A stretch of 64,000 bases of DNA from Ilyonectria destructans (lineage: Eukaryota; Ascomycota; Sordariomycetes; Hypocreales; Nectriaceae), in assembly GCA_020740775.1 (NCBI GenBank), contig JAHEWK010000013.1, positions 2,046,001-2,110,000 on the forward strand, given 5' to 3'. Of the stretch, positions 34,876 to 45,637 are shown piece after piece. The notes below the pieces were generated by a model that did no database searches, was not told the DNA's origin, and saw only the letters and a program-made list of their open reading frames with translations. The number at the start of each line of letters is the position of its first letter. The first letter of the stretch is position 1. Position numbers and translations under genes: made by a program.

Positions 34876-35428
34876 ACACCCAGGCGGCGCCATCCGCACC
34901 GCAGGTCTTGTTGAAGACGGCCTCAGCCGCGTTGTACTCTCCCTCGCTGCACCACTTGCTCCCTTCGTGGCTTTTCGTGTTGCAAACGAAAACGGCCACC
35001 TTGCCGTGCAGGGACATCTCGATGTGAGCCTCGTGGAAATTATACAATGAGCAGTAGTTGAGGAGGCTCTGCTTGGAGGCCGCGTGGTCGGCAGGGTCCA
35101 GGGGGTAAGGGATCTTGTGATAGCAGCCCGTGTGAGTGATGTGTAGTGGGAGCTTCGACTGGGTGTGGTGCGTGTCGAGGTTGACTTCTGATATGGTCGC
35201 TGGCGTAACGTTCTCGTCGACGACAATGTTATACTCGCCCGTGCCGCTGTGCAGACCCCTCGAGACCGCACTCCAGCGCTTGACAACGGGATTGAAGCGG
35301 CGGACGAGAGGCTCTGTGTCGGGAGTGTCTGCGTAGGTGATGCGGTAGTCGCCATCAGGCAGGCTGTGTGGTACTTGAAAGGCAGATGCCCCTGCGTAGA
35401 GCAGACAGGAGATAATAAGAGGCCGCAT
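34775..35428 (-). CDS. small secreted cysteine-rich protein
   Basis: Single exon, 217 residues. A signal peptide (MRPLIISCLLYAGASAF) is followed by a mature chain with six cysteines: TGCYHK, NYCSLYN, FVCNTK, KWCSEGE, KTCGADG and TDICRP. This fits a disulfide-bonded extracellular protein. I do not recognise a characterised family. The pattern of a cysteine, then CS..EY, then CG....WV, then YGR...IC recalls small secreted proteins I associate with neighbourhoods of class V chitinases, but that is memory only. Its stop codon (34775-34777) lies inside the last exon of the converging gene. It could be an effector, an inhibitor or partner of the neighbour, or a cell-wall protein. Confidence 0.65.
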   Translation of the reverse strand: MRPLIISCLLYAGASAFQVPHSLPDGDYRITYADTPDTEPLVRRFNPVVKRWSAVSRGLHSGTGEYNIVVDENVTPATISEVNLDTHHTQSKLPLHITHTGCYHKIPYPLDPADHAASKQSLLNYCSLYNFHEAHIEMSLHGKVAVFVCNTKSHEGSKWCSEGEYNAAEAVFNKTCGADGAAWVFMAKSNKMYGRAWRGTDICRPEKDWLPSKQGHT

Positions 35429-35809
35429 CTTGAATAATAAATCCCCTGTAGACTTGTGTATGAAGGGGAGTTTGGTGTGTCCAGGGGAGTGTTAGTGTGT
35501 GAAGAGGAAACGCTGACGGGGAATTCTGATACGCACACTTTTACTTGAGAACCTTGAAGTACCTTGATCAATGCCCTTCAGGGTTGAGCTCAAGAAAAAG
35601 GATTTTTTTGGGTTTCGAAAGGCATAATCCTCACCGGGGAGTGTTATCGCAGAACGGGTCAAAGAACTATAAAGGTATTTGGTCTGAAATTCACATCTAA
35701 ATCGCTTTTCATCTCACTCTAAGCCAAGGTCACGTCTATGCCCCTGCCCCATCACACGTAAAGTAAACAAAAACTCCGCACATAGATCCAACTAATCCCA
35801 GAGACGTAC
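35429..35809. other. promoter of the small secreted protein gene and arg8 3' flank
   Basis: A short gap between two minus-strand genes. It is AT-rich near 35,580-35,680. No further feature was identified. Confidence 0.5.
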
Positions 35810-37225
35810 TCATCGCGTAGCCGCAATGGAAGCGTCAAGAATATCTAGACCCTTGTTGATCTCCTCGTCGGTGATGGTCAGGCTGGGCACGAATCGCAGG
35901 ACGTTGGTGCCGGCGGTGATGATGAGGAGGCCGCGCTCACGGGCGGCCTTGATAATGGGTGAAGGGTCCTCGGAGATCTGAAGACCCAGGATCAGGCCAC
36001 GTCCACGGGTCTCCTTGACGAGATCAGGGTACTTGGCCTGCAGCTGAGTGAAGCGCTCCTGGAAGACCTTGGACTTGGCCAGAACATCATCCTTGATGCT
36101 CTTGTCGGAGAGGCGACCGACAATGTAGTGAGCCAGGCGGCAGGCCAGGGGGTTGCCTCCGAAAGTGGTGCCGTGGTCGCCAACCTTCATCTTGTCCGAC
36201 ACATCCTGAGTGACGATAACGGCGCCAATAGGGAAGCCGTTGCCGAGAGCCTTGGCGGTGGTGAGGATGTCAGGGTGTGCCTCCTTGGGGAGGTTGCCGT
36301 GGGCCCAGAAGGTGCCAGTTCGGGACAAACCGCACTGAATCTCGTCGTAGATCAGAACGGCGCCAACCTCTCGGCATCGCTTGGCCAGGGCAACAAGGAA
36401 CTCGTCAGTGGCAGCAATAAGTCCGCCCTCGCCCTGGATCGGCTCAACAATGACACCGCAGGTCTTGTCCGTTACAAGGTTGTTGATGGCAGCAACGTCG
36501 TTGTAGGTGCCGACCTTGAACCCAGGAACCATGGGCGCAAAGGGCTTCTGATACTTGGGGTTGGGAGTAGCCGACAGACTACCCATGGTGCGGCCGTGGA
36601 AGCCGTTCTGGAACGAGACAATCTCGTATTTATCGCCTGAGGGGTCGACGATCTTACCGGCCTTTCGGGCGAACTTGATAGCGGCCTCGTTGGCCTCGGA
36701 TCCAGAGTTGCAGATGAAGACGGAGGCGGCGTTGTGCATGGCGCCTGACTCGAGCGTCTTCTCAACCAGCAGCTTAGACAGAGCACCAGTCCAGGGGTTG
36801 TAGTACAGGTTGGAAGCGTGGACAAGTTCCTTAGCCTAGAAAGTATTCTCGTTAATATCACACGTATAACCGCCATCTGAGACAGGGGTTTCTAAACTCA
36901 CCTGCTCAGCTAGGAGCCGAGTAAACTCGGGATCGCAGTGACCGAGGCCGTTGACGGCGATGCCCGCAGTGAAGTCAAGGTACTTGCGGTCCTCAACATC
37001 CCACAACCACGAACCCTCGCCCTTGACGAAGACGGGCGGCGGCCGCGCGTAGGTCGCGACCATGTACGGAGCATGCTCCTCGACGATGGCGGCGCTGCGG
37101 GATCCCGGCGACGGATCGGCGTTCGGCAACGAAGCAAGCCCGCGACGGGCGATTCGGGGACGGGCGATGGCGCTGGCGCTGGCCAGAGTTGCCAATCGGC
37201 ATCGGAGAGGGAGTCGCAGGGCCAT
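35810..37225 (-). CDS. arg8: acetylornithine aminotransferase, mitochondrial
   Basis: Two exons: 37225-36902 and 36835-35810; 449 residues. Arg8 transfers an amino group from glutamate to N-acetylglutamate semialdehyde, giving N-acetylornithine in the mitochondrial arginine pathway. It is a class III PLP aminotransferase: CNSGSEANEAAIKFARK, FHGRTMGSL, IVEPIQGEGG, the DEIQ.G motif (YDEIQCGLSRTG) with its PLP-binding Asp, and Lys303 in TAKALGNG as the Schiff-base lysine. The N-terminus (MALRLPLRCRLATLAS...) is Arg-rich and lacks acidic residues, a clear mitochondrial targeting sequence, with mature sequence starting near residue 35. The chosen ATG gives that presequence; a longer upstream frame does not look like coding. 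Two TGASTCA sites upstream suggest cross-pathway control. Confidence 0.96.
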
Positions 37226-37500
37226 AGCTTCAGGAGCGTATTGTCGCGCAACGGACTTGTCCTGGTTGAGAGAGATGTGAAAGTGAGGGCGTGCGGGAGA
37301 GAGACTGTGCAAGTGGGCGGGTTTCCAGCTAGAGGGGCGAGAATTATTTATTGTTATCGATAACACTCCGCTATCGCAGTTGGTGCGTCACCTAAATATA
37401 CACCACGCCCTTGCTTGCGCATGCACTTGCAAGAGTCACTTGTAATTACCTCATTCAAGCCTCGTCTTCAACTAAATCAAGGGCTTTGCAAGGATTCAAT

Positions 37501-37507
37501 TGACTCA
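37501..37507. promoter_or_regulatory. CPC1/Gcn4-type site TGACTCA
   Basis: A perfect palindromic bZIP target, TGACTCA, 276 bases upstream of the arg8 start. Cross-pathway control activators (Gcn4, CPC1, CpcA) bind this sequence and induce arginine genes on amino-acid starvation. Binding here is inferred. Confidence 0.6.
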
Positions 37508-37536
37508 TTACCTGATAGATTCGGCGGGCAACATGT

Positions 37537-37543
37537 TGAGTCA
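37537..37543. promoter_or_regulatory. second CPC1/Gcn4-type site TGAGTCA
   Basis: A second perfect TGASTCA, 36 bases from the first and 312 upstream of the arg8 start. The pairing strengthens the reading of both as functional. Confidence 0.6.
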
Positions 37544-38392
37544 AACTAGGAGTCAGCTCCGCTGTCTCAAAACCCCCACGTCATGCTCTTCCAACTGCAT
37601 TGGGCCGAGGATGCATGTATCGCCTTTCTAAGCGGGCTGAGTAGTTATCATGAGCACGAGCTAGAACATTTAATAACCTCATAAACCGGTGGCCATCTGC
37701 AGTGTATATTCTCTTACCAGCCCCTAGGACTAGTGCTGTACCCTCAAATATCTCGCAGCATCTAGTAAATCTCACTTCAGCTCTCACAGGTATTGAAGCC
37801 ATCAGGGACAGCCTGGCTAGCTCTGTTCTCTCACTATGCTCCCGCTGTGAGTGGCGTCAGGGCTGGAACGCCACGAGCGAATGAATCGACAGCGACCAGC
37901 CGCCGTGGTGGTTTAGAGCAGCCTGCATGACGCCAATGACGTCCAGTGGGCCTATGAGCTTGCGGGCGCAGCTTCAAATGGGTCCGTGGTGAATAACTTG
38001 GCGAACACAGACAGTGAGAATCTTCATCGGAGGACACTCATCAACTTAATTGTGTCCAATATTCGAAGTACATGCGGTAGTATACAACCAACGGCCTTGG
38101 CCAATGGTCTCCCAAAACACCTCCCGTCTAACATAGGCCCGCTACTCTGTCAACCTTCTCGACCCAGTCCGTCAACTGCCGATCACTCCACCGCGAATCT
38201 GCATCTTTTGCTCGCGGTTCGGCCTCCCATGTAAGAATGGAATCAAACTGGCAGTCATATGTCAGGGTCGCGGGACCCACAAACATGTCAAGTCGCACAT
38301 AGTGCCCAGACCTCGAGTGCCATGGTTGATCTTGTTGCCTCATCATCTCAACCCGGAAAAATACCCAGAAAAATACCAGCTCCAAATCTCGA

Positions 38393-39576
38393 TCAAACTG
38401 CGCTGTAGCCTCCGCGACTGCCCGTCCCCTGCACGGTGTTCAAAACTCGACGAACCCAATCCTTCAGTAGATACGGGACGTCGCGAATGCTATCGCTGTG
38501 AGGTAGGAGATCCCAGCCCCGAGCTCCGTAGCGGTTATAGTTCAACCAGCTGGAAAACACCAAGTAGGCAGCGATACCGAGAAACGCGCTGATCTCCTGT
38601 TAGTGTGCTGTCACCAGAGGAGTCAAAGGAAAACTTACATAATGATGAACCAAGTGAAGAAGCCCCAAGAGCCCTTCTCGCCACCATCATCGCCACTGCC
38701 ATTGTCGTCTCGGCTCTCACAAGCATACTGGGTGTACCATGTCAAGCGCAGGACATCGGCGTCCTTCTCCGCCGTGAAGCTCTCCCAGATTAGAGACGCG
38801 TCCTTGTTCTTCAACTGGTGCTCCTTCTCTTCGTCGGTATCGCCTTCCTTGTTGTCATCGCCATCTTTGTCATCGCCCTCCTTGCCCTTATCGCCGTCGT
38901 CCTTCTTGTCACCATCCTCCTTCTTCTCCTCGTCGCGAAGACGGAACTTCTTCGCGTCGTACTTATCCTCCGCGTCCCACTCTCCCTCAGTGCCTGTCTT
39001 ATTGCGATCGCAGATAAACTCGACAATGGCCCTCTGTTCTCGGACAGACGTGGACGGTTGTCCAATGGGGTGGTGCTTGCCGCCCTTGAGGACCAATCGT
39101 AGGCCTTCTTTCTGCGAGTCGGAGGTCGAGTCGCTCGTCTTGAGTCTCGTCACAGTATAGTCGAACTGCGAGCCGCCGGCATTCTCAAGGTTTCCGGCTA
39201 TCGCGTTAATGTCCTCGATGGTATCGGTGTTCTCTTTAAGAAGTCGTTTGATCGCGCACACTGGAACTCGTCAGTCTTCGCCCAACCAACGCGATAAACG
39301 GCACCTACCTCTCGTGCCAGTCGGACACTGCTCATCCTTGCTGACCTTTCCGCTCTTTTTCAGCGGCCTGCAGACATCCAGAGTATATGTGGTGTTGTAG
39401 TGCCTAGGAGGACTAGGTTGATACAAAGTCGTGACCACAGAGTGCGGTCCGCGCAGCTTTGACAGATCAAAGCTGTGGCCATCAACCCGGATGTTTTCAC
39501 ATGTCAATGTCATTCCACCCAGCACTGGCGCGACCAGCAGGGGAAGCAGGAATGCTGATAATTGCAGCGGATACAT
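38393..39576 (-). CDS. atg27: autophagy-related protein 27 (type I membrane protein)
   Basis: Three exons: 39576-39309, 39260-38639, 38588-38393; 361 residues. Atg27 cycles between Golgi, endosome, vacuole and phagophore assembly site and supports delivery of Atg9. A signal peptide (MYPLQLSAFLLPLLVAPVLG) is followed by a lumenal cysteine-containing domain (TCENI, LDVCRP, QCPTGTRVCAI, FICDRN, YACES) as in the family. A highly charged Glu/Lys/Asp/Gly insert of about 45 residues lies near 195-240. One transmembrane helix is assembled across intron 2 (GFFTWFIII then AFLGIAAYLVF). The cytosolic tail is NYNRYGARGWDLLPH ... RGGYSAV and carries the conserved C-terminal sorting-type tyrosine motif. 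The final exon was found by frame and family fit: of several AGs near the acceptor, only GATCAG|CG continues the helix. Confidence 0.93.
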
Positions 39577-40231
39577 CGAGAAGAGCTGGCGAAGTAACGA
39601 TGGGAGGACGATAAGGTCGTTGGCTGTCACAGCCGGAGCAAGGAGCGAGGCGGATAAGGTGGAATCGTAGAGGGAGCGCGATATTAAGAGGATGAGTCTG
39701 GCACTTCGGGAGGGCTTGTCTTGTGCCGTCAGCGCGGTGCGTGATGAAATGGTCACGTTTGCCTGGAGCTATCGTGGGTTCAGGTGGACATGACCAAGCT
39801 CCCTGACCAGTCGGTTGTGTCATCATGCACCAGCGCTCCATCTGCGCACGTGACCCTTCACAAGCCACCCCCGTATACCTCGATGTCAACCAACACAACT
39901 CGCGAGGCACGCACTTTGGAAGCAAGATATGGCAATTGGACCATGGCGATTCCTGATACGGCTTGTTCATATGATACACTTGATTCCCAGTCTGAGTCCT
40001 CAACACCATGCATGACCGTTGACGCTTCACTTCGACATTAATGACCAAAACCCAACCCCAAGAAAACGCATCCGTAAGATATCCCTGTCCTGGCTCGAAA
40101 GAATTCCGCGGGGTATAAAGCAACCATGCCCAAACTCGAAACAAACGTAAACTCACGAAAAACTATCGTCTCCTAAACTCCAAGCCCCCATCCCTACCAG
40201 TTATCTATCATTCCATCCACTCCGAGCGAGC
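39577..40231. other. atg27 promoter and spt20 3' flank
   Basis: A 655-base gap between two minus-strand genes. Overlapping frames on both strands show no domain. Nothing further was identified. Confidence 0.5.
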
Positions 40232-43200
40232 TCACATCCCCTGGTGGCCCATCATTCCATTCATCCCTTGTTGCTGTTGCATTTGCTGCTGCATTTGCGC
40301 CTGCATCTGTTGTTGTTGCATTTGCTGTTGCTGCTGCTGTTGCATCAACATTTGCTGCTGCGCCCTACGCTGAGCCAAGTTCTGCTGGAAGAGGTGTGAA
40401 GCCTGTGTGAGCGAAGTTTGTTTAACCTTTTCCATAATTTCTTGTGGAATCCGTTCCAGCCCTCCGTGCTTAGCCGCAAGGGTTTGTAACATCTTCTGAT
40501 ACAAGACACGTGCCTGGTTATGGATCTGGACTTGCACAGGGTTGACACCCTGCTGCGGTTGCTGCTGAGGTTGCTGCTGCTGCTGGGGTTGTTGTTGCTG
40601 CTGTACTTGTTGCTGCTGCTGCGCTTGTTGTTGTTGCTGCTGCTGCATTGCGGCCAGAGCCTGAAGGTTCATGTTATTACCATTCACCATCTGGCCGCTG
40701 ACTTGGCGTTGCATAGGGTTGCCCATCTGGCCGCCCATTTGATTCATTCGCGCTGCCATTTGCTGCTGTAGCTGAGCTTGCATCTGGGGCGTCATCTGGC
40801 GCATTTGACTCCCTTGCATGTTCTGAAGCTGCTGAGCATACTGTTGCGCGAGTTGTTGCTGCTGGTTCATCATGCCGCCTTGTTGTTGCTGTTGCTGCTG
40901 CTGTTGCTGTTGATGCTGCTGTTGCTGCTGCTGTTGATGCTGCTGCTGCTGCTGCTGCTGTTGCTGTTGTAGCAGCATCTGTCGTTGCATCATCTGCATC
41001 ATCTGCTGCTGCTGCTGAGGTGACATGGCTTGACCATTCATATTGCCATTAGCAACACCATTCTGCATCGCGGCCATTTGCTGTTGCTGTTGTTGCTGTG
41101 CAATAGCTCGTTGCTGAGCCGCCATTTGAGCAATGACTTGTGGGTTCGCCTGGTTCATAGCCTGGCTGTTCATCATCATTGCCTGTGCTTGTCCCATCTG
41201 CGAGTTCTGGGCCATCATATTAGGAGGCGGGCTGGCCTGGGTCATGCGAGGAGTCGCTATCATTGCGGGCCGGTTAATTGGAGTGCCATGCGGTATGTTG
41301 GGAGTTGAATGTGGCATCCGCGGCGTTCCAGAAGGATGGCTTTGCTGACTTCCACGAGACGACATGTTGTGAGCCATAGGGACCGACATAGGGTGGTTCT
41401 GAACCACCGAAGAAGGTCGAGGAGGACTAGCTGCCATACCCGAGTTCGTCTGCTGCATTGGAACGCTACCCACCATAGGCGAGGACATGTTCTGAGGGGT
41501 TCCTTGTCTGGCCACGGGCGAAGAGGCAGGGGGTTGGGAGATTTGAGCCTGGAACCGCGGCTGCGCCTGGACAGGCATGCCGTTGGCCACGGGAGTGGGC
41601 GTGCCAGTTGCTCCATTTGTCATGTTGTTCGCCATTGCTCCATTCTGGGTAGGATGGGCGTGCTGTGGCTGAGCCATGGGAGGTCTCTGAATGTTCTGGT
41701 TGCTTGGTGTAGCTGCGGCCGCACGAGCTTGCCGTTGGGCTTCAGCTTGTCGCTGGGTTGCCTCTCTTGCTGCGGCTGCCTCTCGTCGAGTTCGCTCTTG
41801 GTCCGCTGCCTGTTGTCTTTGGGCTGCGAGCAGTGCCTCTTGCTGTTGTTGCTGCCTCTGTTGCTGCAACCTTCGGTCATTCTCTTGCTGCTTAATCTTC
41901 TCCTGCTCCTTCTTCTCGGCATGCTCGCGTTTGATATCCGCGATGACCTTGAAGCGCTCGAATCTGGGTTCGAATGTTGCCGCGCCAGTTTGAGCATCTC
42001 CATCAGTAGCCCCACCACTTTGGGCGCCTGCTGCGCTCGACGATAAGCGTTCGTCCAAAACAAGCATGTATCGCTCTTGTTCTGCGGCGGCTGCTTCATC
42101 AGCTGCCACCTCAGCAACAGTCCTCTTGCGAGTCTGGGGTTGCGGCGGTGGATCAGAGTGCTTGGGGTGGGCCATGGCTTCAAGAAGAGCAATTGTTTCT
42201 TCTGGGGTCTTCGTAGGCTCAAGCATTAGGGGCGCGTTCGTGGCCAAAAGGATCTGGCCTTCCACTTCATGAATATTGCTCGCATCCACTTCCATCTTCT
42301 CTCGCTTCTGGCGCTTCGCTGGTGGTGGCATGTTCGCGGTAGTTGGTGTCGGCGGGACTAGAGATATCGGAGTCGAAGGTGGAACCAGTCCTAGGGCGTC
42401 GTTTGCTCCCCTTGGAGTCGATGCCTTGATAAGAAGATCCATCTGCAGGCTTTCGGGAGTTGGATGCAAGACAACGGTAAAAATTCTGGGCGTTGTAGAG
42501 CCTTTGCCCTTTTGGCCGTCGGAAGTGCCGGGTGGTGCTGGTAGATTCTCCTTATCCTTCTCTTCTGTACTCTTATCCTTTGGTTCCTCTTCCACTTTGA
42601 CGGAACCATCCGGATTTGTCACACATTCTTTGGGAAATGGGACATAAGGGGAAGGAGTCAAGTACTGGTTGTAGTTGTGGATCGACGAAGCGACCACAGT
42701 GCTGGTTGTTGAAGCCGGCCGCGTATCCTTTATCTCGGTAGCGGATTTATGATCGTGGACTTGAACGATAAGACAGCCATCATAGAATGGCACTCCGCCC
42801 TCCGTAAAGTATGCAAGAAGGTCGTGTGGAACGGTGCGACTCCTCACGTGGTCGAGGAAGAGTCTCATCGGCGACTTGTAAGGGAACATGCCGTCCTGTT
42901 TGTCGAATCTGAAGTGGGTAGCGTGCATGTGGACGATGAGGGACGGGGGGCGGCCGGCATGTTTCTTTAAGATATAGGAATCGGTGACAACTAGGAGATA
43001 TTAGACTGCTTGTTCATAACTGAACCTCGATTCGAGGGCCATACCATATGGCGGGGGCTCCCGATCGTGCGATGACATATCGCCCACGAGAGATGCCGAG
43101 CGAAGCCCAGCGCTATTCCTCGAGTTCCTACCGAGAATCTGAGATGAGGTTTCCCGGCGTGCTCGATTGACGGGTCGCACGGTTGACGCGGTTATTGCCC

Positions 43201-43378
43201 GCTCGCTAGCGGAATGGGGGGGTTGCTTCGCACTCAATGGTGGCTTCTTAGCGGACATTAAGGGAGAGGGCGAGTTCTTCGCGGAGGGAGTCGCCCCATT
43301 CGTCTGGATTCCTGGGGGGATAGGGCGTTTGATCTTGTTGGTGGCATTGTGATGGACAACTGGTCCGACCGGCGCCAT
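40232..43378 (-). CDS. spt20: SAGA complex subunit Spt20, polyglutamine-rich
   Basis: Two exons: 43378-43045 and 42990-40232; 1030 residues. Spt20 is a structural subunit of the SAGA co-activator. Its conserved domain lies at about residues 108-180 and spans the intron: EPPPY then VVTDSYILKKH, HATHFRFDKQDGMFPYKSPMRLFLDHVRSRTVPHDLL and PFYDGCLIVQVHDH. The next 300 residues are acidic and Pro-rich, with a KR..KRE.. basic patch. From about 450 the protein is Gln-, Met-, Ala- and Asn-rich, with several long polyglutamine runs (40850-40995, 40555-40660) and a C-terminal Gln/Met stretch. The N-terminal 110 residues are disordered. The runs mix CAG and CAA codons, and the antisense strand shows Leu-rich shadow frames. 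Length is large but usual for mould Spt20. The start is the first ATG of exon 1. Confidence 0.93.
40850..40995 (-). repeat. CAG/CAA repeat coding polyglutamine in spt20
   Basis: An imperfect trinucleotide tract on the minus strand mixing CAG, CAA and occasional CAT codons. It encodes long Gln runs with interspersed His and Met. Such tracts vary in length between isolates. Confidence 0.8.
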
Positions 43379-44309
43379 GATTGCGGCGTCGCGCTGCGCG
43401 GCTGGCGCAGCAACAGTGATGTTTATTTGAGCCTCTCTATCCGCTCGATGTCAATCAAACCACCACCTCAGGGCGCAAACATCGATATCAACTTCGCAAT
43501 GACGCGACGCGGGGGTTGAGGTCGGGTCGAGATGGGCGTGGGTTGAGTTGGTCGCACGTCACTCGGAGTGACAATGCGGAGATGGCCGAGGGGCTTCGGG
43601 TCGCGGGTCGCGGGTCGCGGATCGTTTAGCACTGCGCGGGTCGGGAAAGAAAGAAATAATACATGGACAATATCGGAATGATTGAAACGAGAGATCCTGG
43701 GTTATGAGAAGATCGCGCGATGGGCTGCGAGTTGGACGTCGTTTGATGCTGTTTGTCCAGTGTCGCCGCATCACGGGTGCGGCTCCTGGCCTGGGTGCTG
43801 ACGCTATGGGCAAGATCACGTGAGCGCATCAAGGTTGTGAGACGGTCTTTGGACCTGAACCATCCAGCATGAGAACTGAAAATGAGTCGAGAAAAAGCTA
43901 AACAAGACCTTTCGTGTTGTAAAAATGATCATTTCTACATTGATTTGATAGTCCATCTGTAGCAGGGGTAATCATTACCACAGCGCAAGCCACTTCTTTC
44001 CCGAGATACTGCACGCGCAACGGCGAACGCTCACGAGGTGTCAACTTCGAACGCCAAACTATCATGCAGAGATTGGCCTCGAGGAGACAATCACGGGAGT
44101 CAAGGTCCTCGAGAGTTATAATTCGGCGACAGCACTTGCATCTTATTCACACAGACGATTAAGAGTTGGCGCAGTCACAAGGAGGACTCCTAACTATTGA
44201 GCAAAGCAAAACCTCAGGCACCGAACCCGTATTTCCAACTGTGCTACTCATGTACGAAATATCAGCTTCATGGTATCTTCCGCCAGATTCGTCAAAGCCA
44301 CGACGGGCT
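43379..44309. other. spt20 promoter and 3' flank of the Pex22-like gene
   Basis: A 930-base gap. A GGGTCGC triplet repeat lies at 43598-43622 and an AT-rich patch at 43880-43990. No gene was seen. Confidence 0.5.
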
Positions 44310-45637
44310 TCACTCCTGGCCCTGGACCCGGCGCGTCCAGTCGTCATTCACGCGCATTCCGTCCACAACAACAATCCCTCGGCCTCGGCCAACTCGTTCT
44401 GTTCGCTGCCACCATACTTCAGTCTTCGTTGCCCTCTCGGCTTCCGACTCACTATCCGCGAGACCTCCAGAACCGCCGTCAGCTCCAACGACGAGGATGA
44501 CGTCATGGCGAAGCCAGGTTTGGAGGTTCGTGATGATGCTACCTTCCTCGCCAGACAGCGATTCCTGAAGGTAGATCACCTCAGGCTGGAGATGGCGAAG
44601 GATATGCACGTGGCCGTTGGGAGTAGTGAAGGGAAGAACCATAGTTTCCTTCTCCACAAGCCCCAAGGCCTCAGAGTACACGGAGTCGAACAAGGGGCTC
44701 GACGAAGCGCTAGAAATGGTAAGCGAAGATGCTAATCCACAGGGTCAAGGGTACTTACAGTGGGTTCTTGGACTCCTCGCCAGGTGTAACTTGATCGTGA
44801 CCAATGTTAGAAAATGAAGAGCTCAGCGAAGGAGGCGGAAGGTTACTCGTAGCAGTATCCGTTGTCGTATCCTTCAAGGCTGGAGCGTAAATCAAAACAA
44901 ACAACTTGATATGGGAGAAGTTATTGTGACGGGGAATGTGCGACAGGATAGACTACATTGTCGCGTCAGTAAGAAACGTAAGTGGTATGTCGCTTATCAA
45001 TGTCGCTTACCGCGTGCTCGTGGAATCCATCTTCATCTTCAAAGGACGATTGCGCATCGGCAGAGACAACAATGGCAACAGTCTTGCGCTTCTTGCCACC
45101 GCTGATGGCAGATGGGGATGCTGGCGCGGGCGGCTGGCGCTCCTGCTCCTCTTTCGCGTCGGCCTCTTCGGACCAAGGGTTACTCTCGCCACTGTAGGGA
45201 CTCTTGTCCTCTTCGCGAATTGAGGCCAAAGCTTTGCCCATGGCTGCGCTGGCTGCTGCGACACCTGCCGCGACCGTCTTGCCAGTCGAATCGAAGAACT
45301 GCTGCGGACTGGGAGTTCGTCGCAGTGCGCCTCGGAAGCCCCATCCGGATCCAGCAACCTCTTCTTCTCCTGGTGCTATCCCTTGGCTTTGTTCATCTGG
45401 TCGCGGTGGCTTCTCGGGTCCAATATCTCTCGAGCCTTGAGCTCGATTATCCGCGCCGTAATCCGCGTTCGCGTAGTCGAGACCTGACACATGTTCGGCT
45501 TCCTCATCTTCGTCCTTTCGCTGGCTCCATACCCAAGCTGCAACACCCACGGTCGCAACCGTGAGGGTAACAGCAAGCGGAACCCAGTGGCTCCAAACTC
45601 CTCGTCGCGAACGCGACGATCCGTGGTCGGGCGACAT
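44310..45637 (-). CDS. Pex22-like peroxin
   Basis: Three exons: 45637-45011, 44952-44759, 44709-44310; 406 residues with consistent phases. Pex22 anchors the ubiquitin-conjugating enzyme Pex4 at the peroxisomal membrane, allowing ubiquitin-dependent recycling of Pex5. The N-terminus has a short Ser/Arg-rich head, then one transmembrane segment at about 15-37 (WSHWVPLAVTLTVATVGVAAW), then an acidic disordered linker. The C-terminal globular part starts with KRKTVAIVVSA and includes HIPRHNNFSHIKLFVLIYAP, HVHILRHLQPEVIYLQ and VVDGMRVNDDW, which I recognise from mould proteins annotated as Pex22-like; yeast Pex22 is much shorter and very divergent. It shares a 644-base divergent promoter region with the eIF2B gamma gene. 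Confidence 0.82.

Larger units (their letters stand above)
37226..38392. promoter_or_regulatory. arg8 promoter region and atg27 3' flank
   Basis: No gene is recognised. The part near arg8 carries two perfect TGASTCA sites and extra GAGTCA half-matches. An A/T-rich stretch with ATCGAT lies at about 37345-37370. Confidence 0.55.

Noticed and set aside
34705..35571. 288-codon frame overlapping the small secreted protein gene in another frame
   Set aside because: Ser/Thr/Arg-rich shadow of the 217-residue gene, which has a signal peptide and ordered cysteines.
40772..40972. Leucine-rich plus-strand frames opposite the polyglutamine tract
   Set aside because: CTG/TTG runs are the reverse complement of CAG/CAA codons in spt20.
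41309..42046. 245-codon plus-strand frame antisense to spt20
   Set aside because: Leu/Arg/Ser-rich mirror of the Gln/Pro/Ala-rich coding sequence with no domain.
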